Assembly: GCF_905220565.1 (NCBI RefSeq)
Contig: NC_059398.1
Span: 18,683,210 to 18,747,209 of the forward strand
Direction: 5' to 3'
Source of the DNA: Melitaea cinxia
Lineage: Eukaryota > Arthropoda > Insecta > Lepidoptera > Nymphalidae
DNA: 64,000 nt
Shown one piece after another: positions 55,697 through 64,000 of this stretch; the stretch's first letter is position 1; the number at the start of each line of letters is the position of its first letter. The notes beneath the pieces were generated by a model. It saw only the letters and a program-made list of their open reading frames with translations. It was not told the origin of the DNA and did no database searches. The position numbers were made by a program, and so were the translations under genes.

Positions 55697-56013
55697 CTAG
55701 CTGTGCCCGCGACTCCATCCGCGTGAAATTTAAAAAAAAATATTGTACTGTTCGCAGAGTTACAAAATAAATAAATTTATTAAATAAAAATAGCCTAAGT
55801 TACTCCTTATTACATAAGCTATCTACCAATAAAAGTCCTGTCAAAAACGGTCCAGCCGTTTTAGAGATTAGCTAAAACAAACAGACAAACAGACAAAAAT
55901 AGTAAAAAATGCTATATTGGTATATGTACCTTGTATATATCCCTATGTATTTAGTAAAAAGTGGTTATTTTAATATTACAAACAGACAATCCAATTTAAT
56001 TTATTTGTATGGA
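55697..56013 (-). mobile_element. Non-autonomous Helitron (family F), second tandem copy
   Basis: Minus-strand 5' TCCATACAAATAAATT and 3' CTAG with a GC-rich hairpin. It lies immediately downstream of the piggyBac-split copy. The roughly 80 bp after each copy (55611-55696 and 56014-56095, both with GACGGCTTCAAARGCACGTT) are also similar, so the unit duplicated in tandem includes flanking DNA. Confidence 0.82.
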
Positions 56014-56095
56014 TAAAGAAAAAATATATTATTTATGACGGCTTCAAAGGCACGTTCCAATTGTCATTTTACAAAGCATATAAAAAAATTAATTA

Positions 56096-56974
56096 AGTAA
56101 TGATAAGTCAAAAATCGTCAAGAAACTTGAGGGTAGTATTTTAAAAGCCTTAAATACTCAAACGTTATGCACTCAGTCACAAGGACATGCTGTGTCTTGA
56201 CAAAAGCTAACGAATTTACACTATTACTTTGATAATAACGTAGGTAAACATGTATGAAATACCAACAACCCATATTTCGTTAACTTTTATAACTGTCAAG
56301 TACACGTGAATTCATGTTAAATATTTAGCATAGCTGACACCTCCGTGTATTTACTGAGGTGATAAGTAATCTACCAAGACTGTACAGTGAACAATCTTCA
56401 TCTACCTACGTGTCCTATGACCTTCAAACCTACGGTTAAACTTTAAATACGCACTCATATACAGACTTGCGTAGTTCGTGGAAGATTTCTATGGAGGCTA
56501 GCAATTATATTAAGCTTTCTTGTGCTTCGAAGGCGGCGAATAAACGAAGTAAGCAAAAGCGAGTACCGTAGCCTATGGACGTGTAAGGTCCTGACCATTG
56601 AAAGCGCGTTACCGACCCTACTCTCGACCCTAACCAGGAGCTCTGATTACCTTCCTCATCACAGGAACACATTATTTACTATTATTTTACTAATCAAGGC
56701 AATAGCATCAGTACAAACAATTTGTCAAAAAAAAACTATATTTGATACGTAACGTTTTTATGTTCCTCTCTGGATGTGGTGTCGATAAAATCTATTTATT
56801 GTGGCAGACTAAACCTGTATGGGTACATTAATAAGTGTGACGAAATTGATCTTTTATAAATCCCTAGCTATATATCTCACGGGTTTACTCGCATGATTCT
56901 CTAACCCGTATAATATTCGTGACAAGTAAGCGAAGTGTCATTGTTAATCTCAATCTGTCAGTATACCAAGTCAA
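56096..56974. other. AT-rich DNA, no gene seen
   Basis: Apart from a degenerate family D piece nothing was recognised. Confidence 0.42.
56560..56680 (+). repeat. Family D repeat, degenerate
   Basis: CGTAGCCTATGGACGTGTAA, GCGCGTTACCGACCC and CATCACAGGAACACA. Confidence 0.5.
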
Positions 56975-57115
56975 TCTTCTTATATATAAAATTCTCGTGT
57001 CACAATGTTAGTTAAAATACTCCTCCGAAACGGCTGCACCGATTTTTATGAAATTTTGTGAGTATATCGGATGTCTGAGAATCGGCCAAGTTAGTTATAA
57101 GGGGGGGGGGGGGGG
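56975..57115 (+). mobile_element. Helitron family G, 3'-truncated at a poly-G run
   Basis: The 5' half is recognisable (TATATATAAAATTCTCGTGT, then CTCCTCCGAAACGGC). It breaks off at 15 consecutive G residues (57101-57115), after which unrelated AT-rich DNA follows. Confidence 0.7.
57101..57115. repeat. Poly-G run of 15
   Basis: An uninterrupted G15 run in AT-rich DNA, at the breakpoint of a Helitron. Confidence 0.9.
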
Positions 57116-57205
57116 TTATAACATATATGGCAAAACAATAGTAAATAAATAAAATAATACATGGTAGACTATTCCTAAGGTAATCAACTTAATACGAAAT
57201 AAAAG

Positions 57206-57425
57206 CTTTTTGAAGTAAAATTTTTTGACGCACGCTTGACTTGGGGAGTAAGCTGGTGAATGTGGGACGAGGGCGTTACGAAAAATATGATCAGTCGAGG
57301 TGAACACAACAAGAGAGAGAGGTGCGAGGAAACATTTTCTTTCTCTCTTTCTCTCATAGCCAGTTACGTGCAGAAGTTTTACTTCAGTCGTGTGGTCTAA
57401 ATCACACGCGTTTTGTTATATTTAT
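57206..57425 (+). repeat. Family L repeat, full length
   Basis: TTGAAGTAAAATTTTTTGAC to CAGTCGTGTGGTCTAAATCA with an internal (CTTT)n-rich stretch. Confidence 0.65.
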
Positions 57426-57451
57426 ATATAATTAACTACCTATATATTTTT

Positions 57452-57525
57452 AACTGAGGTAGGACACACCGGGGAAATTTTCTGCTTAAAATATGGAGCA
57501 GCCCGACTGAGGTAGTACCTCGACC
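57452..57525 (-). repeat. Family D repeat end fragment
   Basis: CTGAGGTAGGACACACCGGG to CCCGACTGAGGTAGTACC. Confidence 0.6.
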
Positions 57526-57920
57526 TCGTTTGCTAATTCATTAATATTCTCATTATTTCGATAAACCATGATTTCATTTTGAACATCGTTCAGTAATTAT
57601 TTAGTAACCAAGCTGATTGTAACAGTGATTCTTACCCTCAAACATACCCTTCACTTCACGATACAAACTCAATAGAAAAGGATACACTCTCACTACTTGG
57701 TGGGATTAATAAATTAAAGATGAGTCTCGTCTCCAGCGCCGTGTTCGCGACTGACTCAATCCTACTCTTGAGAGTTTTATCATTTACTCTTCTTGCATTA
57801 TGTATGAAATTGAATGGATTTTAGAAAACTATACACACGTTACATTTTAATGCTGCCGTTAAGAACGGTTCTAAAATAGCCCTCAGCAAAGTAGGTAATA
57901 ATATAAAGGCTGAAATTGAC

Positions 57921-58157
57921 TAGCCCGTTGGCGCAGTTTGTAGTGACCCTGCTTTCTGCTCCGCAGGTTGTGGGTTCGATTCCCACCCCGAGTCTGGGTG
58001 TAATATAAATATTTATTTATATATTTATATATGTATTATTTATAAGTATGTCTATCGAAAAAAAAATATGTAGCTATATACCAGTCGGCAGTAACCTATA
58101 ACACAAGCATTAAGTTGCTTACTTTAGGAACAGACGACCGTGTGTGTATTGTGTAAA
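57921..58157 (+). mobile_element. tRNA-derived SINE (family S)
   Basis: Head, B box, AT-rich body and 3' block (TTAGGAACAGACGACCGTGT) match 44635-44866 along the whole length. Both copies start at the same base (TAGCCCGTTGGC), as expected for a SINE. Confidence 0.82.
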
Positions 58158-58256
58158 TATTTATTTATCTTATTTATTTTATAATAAAATTCAATTTTAA
58201 TAAAAATTCGCACAAAATGAAATGAAAATATTAATATGTACCTACTCTTACTTTTT

Positions 58257-58300
58257 AGCCAACTTTAAAAAAAGGAAGAGGTTCTCAATTCAACTATATT
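58257..58300 (+). repeat. Family E 5'-end fragment
   Basis: CCAACTTTAAAAAAAGGAAG then AGGTTCTCAATTCAAC. Truncated like 18722-18765. Confidence 0.5.
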
Positions 58301-58545
58301 TTAAAAGTTAAAAAAGTTAAATTTTTACAATGCGCGCGCACACCGTCACAAAAAACCGACACTCTGTTAGCTACTCAACAAAGAAGAAGTTAGCTACGTG
58401 AAGTTAGCTAGCCAATGAAGTATAACTTCTTACGTGCGTACATAAGTACACACACAATTTTGCTATGTATGCTAAGACAGTACCTCAGAACTTTTTTTTG
58501 AAATCAAAAGCTGATACTTGTGCTGGCGTTGGTGTGGATCGAGAC

Positions 58546-58693
58546 TGGCGAATGCTAACGCGACCCCATCTCGCCCCACCCAGGCGGATGACTGCTAACA
58601 CGTGGTGGTTTTTAGTCAGTAGGAGTCTGACATAACCCTCTGGCGCCCCCGCGCTCGAGGGTATCCATGACGGATTTGCCCAGGTAAAAAAAA
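58546..58693 (+). mobile_element. Short poly(A)-tailed retroposon (family H) with 16-bp target duplication
   Basis: A 148-bp copy flanked by the exact 16-bp repeat TGGTGTGGATCGAGAC (58530-58545, 58694-58709). The left end starts a few bases inside the other copies (TGGCGAATGCTAACGCGACC). The A-tail and long duplication indicate endonuclease-primed retroposition. Confidence 0.85.
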
Positions 58694-58709
58694 TGGTGTG
58701 GATCGAGAC

Positions 58710-59304
58710 CTGACAAGTGTTTTTTGAATTATCTGTAATAACGAAATATTTCTCACTTGACTTTTTAACATTTTTGAATAACAGTGTTATCAATGTTCTT
58801 AACCATAGTTTCTTTCCGATTTTTCCTAAATATAATATCCACAAATATGTATTTAATTTACATCGGCCAAACTGTATATAGCAGGCTTTACGATGAAGCG
58901 TGTTTTTATGACAGTAATCATATCTATAATACTTATGACGTAAGCTTTACACCGTAGTGTAATTTATATAATGTTTACGTTATTTATAGAAAGCTGTACG
59001 AGGCTACCGAGTACAGCTCAGTGCCGCGACGCGGGAACACGCCTGAGACCCGTCCACACGTACACTTGCTGTAAGATCGGTGGTTTGAGATGAAAATCTA
59101 GTAATAATAGTGTTGTAATCAAAGATTAATTAAAATAATATTTTCATTCACTATAAATTATTCTAGCCTAACGACATATATTAAGACAGAGCACAGCAAA
59201 TCAGGCTCTCTTGCTGAAAGTTTGCAGCATCCTGACCGGGAAATTATTCTGAGTATAGCTTGTAAAGTTATGTTCGTATTAAATACTAATGCGACCGAAA
59301 ATTT
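58710..59304. other. AT-rich DNA, no gene seen
   Basis: A GC-rich patch occurs at 59000-59070 (CAGTGCCGCGACGCGGGAAC) of unknown nature. Confidence 0.4.
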
Positions 59305-59552
59305 CACTTTAAATAAAAAGAAAAACCCGACTTCAATTACATCGACCAACGTAGGTCCACCACAAAATAGTCAAGTAAATACGCCTTTTTACAGATAGCT
59401 CGAAAAGTATCCGTCAGACCTCGATTAAATTTAATTGACACGCACCATCTTTCGATAAAAAAAAATCATCATCGAAATCGGTCCACGCAGATAAATAATA
59501 TAAAAAATAGAGACGAATTGAGAACCTCCTTCTTTTATTGAAGTCGGTTAAT
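59305..59552 (-). repeat. Family E element, short form
   Basis: Minus strand AACCGACTTCAATAAAAGAA to TTGAAGTCGGGTTTTTC. About 250 bp, without the central segment. Confidence 0.66.
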
Positions 59553-59775
59553 AAAGGTTGCGGGTTAATTCCGAGTTATTACTGTTAACTTTCAAATGTC
59601 AGTGATTTTGTTTGTTATGCCTTTGGGATTTCTTCTGCTGAGAAGGAATACATGCACTAAATCAGTTTTGGGACACTTACAGTAGGTACGACTAGCGATT
59701 GACTCATAAAACATCTTCTATAACCTTAGCCAGAGATAAAAAACATTAACGGTAAATTATTCTATAACGAGTTTC

Positions 59776-59777
<2 letters not shown>

Positions 59778-59811
<34 letters not shown>

Positions 59812-59814
59812 ACT
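59778..59814. repeat. (CA)n microsatellite
   Basis: About 15 CA units, with one interruption by AGACAC at the right. Confidence 0.95.
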
Positions 59815-62067
59815 TTACTTAACATTCCTTACAAAAAAAAAAGACAAAAAATTTAACTTAGTTTTTACAAAAAAGTTCATTATAATCTCCGCCTTACAGA
59901 TACATAATGTATTTTATATTACGTTAGCCGTACTCGTACTGGCGGCAAAAATTGTTTCAAGAACGGTAATTTTACTGACGAATAAATTAGGCATTTGATA
60001 ACTCGTGTTCCGGTAAATTCCACGTGTATTGAGAAAAAAGAATTAACTTATGCTGTTCTTGTTAGTTCTTTTAAGGAACATAAAGATCGGATACATCTTC
60101 AATTGAAGGGTCGGGATAGGGATGATTCGACGACTCGTTGACAATTCTTGTTTCGAAAAAACGGCCCAAAACTGTTTCAAAAATACCATTAAATAATTTC
60201 AAAATATCTGTTAAAAATCTAATATCCAAAGCACATTTCTTGAGTTTTAATTTGATTGTGTGGACGTCGTAAGGGCAGGTTCGCGTATAGGAGATCTATA
60301 TCTATAATATATGATTTAGTAATGAAAACACATTTTTAAAAGATGAACTATTTTTGGAATGAAGTTCCTTCTGGGGCGTGGCGGGCGTGGCGTAGCCGGC
60401 AAAAAACGTCCGTAACGTTAAAAAAAGCGTTAGATTTCTATGTATAATCTATGTGTGATGGATACACAGTGTCAAATGTATGGTCTACGTGATGACTGTT
60501 ATTATTATTGCGGTTTGCTATTATTATTGTATCATTCGATAATTATTATATATTTTTATAAATAATTGTAAATAAAATAATTGTGTAAAGTAGTTTTTTT
60601 TTTATTTTTATCGATAAGAAAATCATAATAAAAAATATATACCCCAATAATAATTTTCTCGAATAATTATTTTTTTTATACCTCGAATTGAAATTAATAT
60701 TTTATAATCAGGATCTTCGTTCCTATCTGGTGTTCCACGACACCACACGGTTCTTTTTTTCTTTCGACTTTTCATAGCGGAAACTATCCATATCCTGATA
60801 TCAGTGCTCACGTTCGTATGATGACGATTGAAAAGTGTATCTCAAACCTACTCGAGCGAGTAAATATTGAATTGACGTGATTTGATTCCTTCGATGTCGA
60901 GAAACGGGTTTGGTGTTAACACAATATTGTGCTTCCTACCCGAACGGCCTACATTTATGTACATACAAAACATTCAATTTAGTTTATTAGATTGATCTCG
61001 ATGAAATGTGCGAAAACCTATAAACGAGAGCTTAAACTACTGGAGCTATCACTCAACATTTGAAAGTTTAAGAACATACTTCGTTACGCTAAAATGTGAG
61101 AACGTAATGTATTTACGTAGTTTATAAGTTACTACTCCAATTTCATATCAATCCTTAGGAAATGACTAGCTTTGTTCAAGTGGCTGCTGAGAAGCGTTTT
61201 TCATTTTTAAAGATTCTAGTTTTCTTTCCTTAATTTTTATCCTTTAAATCCTTATTTTTTTTAATTTGTGATTTTTTAAACTGTTTTTTTTTTTTAATTA
61301 TTGGTTTCATAACGGCCGTATTGATTTTTGAATTTCTTTATTAATATTTTTTTGTCTCTCAATGGCTGCTAATCAATTTATGGTAATGCTTTTAGTATTA
61401 TTATTTTTTGATATGGAACTATTAATGTGAGGCATCTCTTCTGAACTTTGTAATATGTTCTTTTTTAATATAGCTATTTTTGGTTAAGTGATACTATTGT
61501 GTTCTGTATTTCTGTATATTGGTGTAATATCGTTTGTGTCCAAAATAAAAAAATAAAAATAAAAAATAAATAAAAAAAAAACTTGTTTCTTGTCCAGCGA
61601 CGATAACGAACTTTCATAAAAAACATTTAGTACAACTGCATTAAGCCTTTTTTCCAAAAAAGGTAGCTTAGGTGCTATCCCAAAAACTAGTCTTCCTCTT
61701 TACCAAATTTCAATAAAATATTTTAGGTGGTTACGGCGTGAACCGACAGACAGTTAACAGAGTTACTTTCACCTTTAGGACATTAATAACAAATATCTTA
61801 AGCCATAAACCCTATAATACTGCCTTATTCGCTAGCGTTCCTTTTACAACGTCTACAGGAATTAGCAGTTTGTACGTATCAGTTAGCTTGTAAGGTCTTA
61901 AAAAGAGTTCGCTGGCGTCCGGCGCGCGCTCGTAATTACACCTTCCCGGAAGATAGCCATTACACTTATTAACTAACTGGTTCTGTTGAATCGTGAATCT
62001 GATCTCGAGATATTATGGACTTATCTACAAGTGAATTTTATCATTATTAATTAGTGGAGTCTTTTTT
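59815..62067. other. Long AT-rich stretch, no gene seen
   Basis: Poly-T and (AAATAA)n-like runs near 61255-61300 and 61540-61580. A 62-codon minus frame at 60623-60811 has no recognisable domain. A GC-rich patch GTCCGGCGCGCGCTCG lies at 61918. Confidence 0.42.
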
Positions 62068-62345
62068 TATGTCACTAGGTCGGCAAACAAGCGTACGGCT
62101 CACCTGATGGTAAGCGATTACCGTAGCTTATAGACACCTGCAACACCAGAAGCATCGCAAGCGCGTTGCCGACCCAATCCCCAATCCCCCCAGGAGCTCT
62201 GGTCACCTTACTCACCAACAGGAACACAATACTGCTTGAAAACAGTATTATTTAGCTGTGATCTTCTGTAAGGTCGAGGTACTACCCCAGTCGGGCTGCT
62301 CCATATTTTGAGCAGGAAATTCCTGCTGTGCCCTACCTCAGTTTC
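62068..62345 (+). repeat. Family D repeat, full length
   Basis: TCACTAGGTCGGCAAACAAG to CTGCTGTGCCCTACCTCAGT. About 278 bp, the best copy here. Confidence 0.72.
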
Positions 62346-62384
62346 CATTAAGGGTTTTTTTTGAATTCCTTATCGATGTCTTCA

Positions 62385-62588
62385 CTGAAGTAGAGCGCGT
62401 CAAGAAATATTCTGCTCAATATCTGGAGCCGCCGGACTGGGGAAGTATCTTGACCTTACAGAAGATCACAGCTAAATAGTATTTGCTTTCAAGCAGTGTT
62501 GTGTTCCTGGTGACTAAGGTGACCAGAGTTCCTCGGGAGTAATCGTTAACGATCAGGTGAGACATACGCTTATTTGGCGACATAGTAG
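62385..62588 (-). repeat. Family D repeat, opposite to the previous copy
   Basis: CTGAAGTAGAGCGCGTCAAG to ACGCTTATTTGGCGACATAG. It lies 40 bp from the plus copy, end to end. Confidence 0.65.
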
Positions 62589-63648
62589 TATAATATATAT
62601 ATATATATTATTATTATAACAAAGAAAACTGGCAAGGGCACTCTTGCAGTATCGTGTTCAACACAGTATAACAATAATTTATGGATGCTATGGATGCTAT
62701 GGATGCTATATGTATATATGTTACATTGACTTAAAGAGTTTGTGGCGACATCTATCGCGCGAAATACGAACGACTACAATTAGAGAAAAACTGACGTATG
62801 CTAGATCGCGCTATCAGAGTTTTCAAAGTGATTAAGTATATATACAAGATCCCGACAACAACCGTCGGGGCGGTAGCCCACCAGACACAACTTCCGTCTG
62901 GCCGGAGGATCCTCCCTTTTCGATGGTGGAGGTGATTCTTCACACCATGTTCCTCCGCACATCCCAAAAGTTTGTTTGACATTGGCAAGAACCCAATCAT
63001 TTAAGATAAACCGCATGACGTTAAGTTTTGTTTTAAGTTAAATCGTAACTAACACAGAAGTAAATAAATGAAAAATTGTTTCAATTACAAAACGAAAGCT
63101 AAATACTATCTGTATGTATAGTTTGATCAAATCTTTTCTTTGATAAGGTTTAACGTTGATATAATAGTTTAAAAAAGAAAACAGGAATTTAAAAGTAAAA
63201 AAATCAATAAAAATCACAATTAACGCGTGAGACACGTGTAATGGCCGGCTCTACGACCGGAACTCGCGAATTTAACCCACCCACACACCTGCCACTTACA
63301 AACCAGACTTTATAAAGAGATACAAAGTCCCACATTACACGTGCAACATGTAGGAGTGTGTCCGTAAAAAGACTGTCCGTCCTTTAATCACATCAAAGCA
63401 AAAATTTATTTATTCGAATAAAATGTAAAAGCACTTTTAAATTCATTTCAAAAATTGCAATTATCAAACTTAAATTAATTATTGCTTAAATGAGTTACCA
63501 TAGATTCGAAATTTAGATTCTGCGGAAAAGAATTTACAATGCTTACAGGCTTTAGGCAGTTACTCTAATAAAAAACCTTTAACCATAAATCTAATCATGT
63601 ATTGCTTGAAAAATAGCGCTACTAAACCTACACATAATTATTTATCAA
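62589..63648. other. AT-rich DNA with a GC-rich island
   Basis: 62850-62970 is GC-rich (CCGTCGGGGCGGTAGCCCAC, TCTGGCCGGAGGATCCTCCC). Two overlapping minus frames of 71 and 82 codons cross it, but no domain is recognisable. It could be an old LINE or SINE piece or an exon remnant. Confidence 0.4.
62681..62708 (+). repeat. Three 9-bp tandem repeats
   Basis: ATGGATGCT repeated three times exactly. Confidence 0.92.
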
Positions 63649-63794
63649 CTAGATGTTACTCGCGGCTTCACTCGCATTGATTTTTTTTACAAAAAGTATC
63701 CTATGTTACGTCTGTAACCTCCAAGAATATGTGTACAACGTTTCGTGAAAGCGTAACAAACAAACTTACATTCACTTTATAATATTATCAGAGA
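63649..63794 (-). mobile_element. Short Helitron-like element
   Basis: Minus-strand A|TCTCTGATAATATTATAAAG ... GCGAGTGAAGCCGCGAGTAA then CATCTAG|T. Length is 146 bp. A GCGAG-type stem lies before the CTAG. Confidence 0.65.
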
Positions 63795-64000
63795 TAATAC
63801 AATCAATAACCCACCGCTAAACAGTCAGCAAAATTAAAATAGTGTTGGTAATACGCTTCACGCTTTCCGATTACCGAACCATAACAAGATGATAATCCTG
63901 TATTGTCCGGAATATCAGGTGAAAATAACAAACAGCCAAACCACGAAAACTGACCTATGTGGAAATAGAAACATTTAAAGTTCCGATTTTTTTTATTTCA

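Noticed and set aside
1..64000. CRISPR arrays, operons, ribosome binding sites, rRNA genes
   Set aside because: This is animal nuclear DNA; none was seen and none would be expected, except rRNA, for which no matching stretch was recognised.

Overview
This is nuclear DNA of an insect, almost certainly a moth or butterfly. It is AT-rich and intron-poor in signal, with almost no long open reading frames. It is densely packed with repeat families I recognise as typical of Lepidoptera: Helitrons starting with TC and ending with CTAG, RTE-clade LINE tails, tRNA-derived SINEs, an AACCGACTTC/GAAGTCGGTT family, a piggyBac element and a Dong-type LINE. I cannot name the species. No host gene can be assigned with confidence, so the window reads as a gene desert or the inside of a very long intron. 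The one weak candidate host exon is at about 40842-40964 (minus).

Two transposons keep uninterrupted coding capacity. (1) A Dong/R4-clade non-LTR retrotransposon at about 35152-38987 (+) encodes one 1192-residue protein. It has an N-terminal Myb-like region, a reverse transcriptase (D594, YMDD 699-702), a CCHC motif and a restriction-like endonuclease. It lies in a (TAA)n microsatellite, the known target preference of Dong; here that microsatellite appears to be the 3' tail of an older minus-strand LINE. (2) A 2820-bp piggyBac element at 52582-55401 (transposase on minus) has TTAA duplications, CCCTTTCGG terminal inverted repeats and sub-terminal repeats. It is inserted inside an older Helitron.

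Layout. 0-9 kb: unique AT-rich DNA, RTE LINE fragments, a full-length SINE, small Helitrons and other repeats. 9-25 kb: a 163-bp retroposon with target duplications, several AACCGACTTC elements (including an inverted pair at 23.1-24.4 kb), copies of a 340-bp repeat with an RTE-like tail, a hAT-type MITE and a 238-bp foldback that contains a tRNA-like gene. 25-35 kb: mostly unique AT-rich DNA with a textbook Helitron at 28184-28456. 35-39 kb: Dong. 39-52 kb: mixed repeats, an RTE LINE 3' end with an open C-terminal frame, and SINEs. 52-56 kb: the Helitron/piggyBac nest. 56-64 kb: further repeats and unique AT-rich DNA.

The families are linked. At least two short families (tRNA-headed SINE C and the 340-bp family B) end in the same block as the RTE LINE. 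In the LINE that block encodes the last codons of the ORF (..EAYVQQW..) up to the stop. This suggests that the non-autonomous families use the LINE's machinery by copying the end of its coding region. Repeat letters (B, C, D, E, H, K, L, M, N, S, T) are local labels used only in this annotation.
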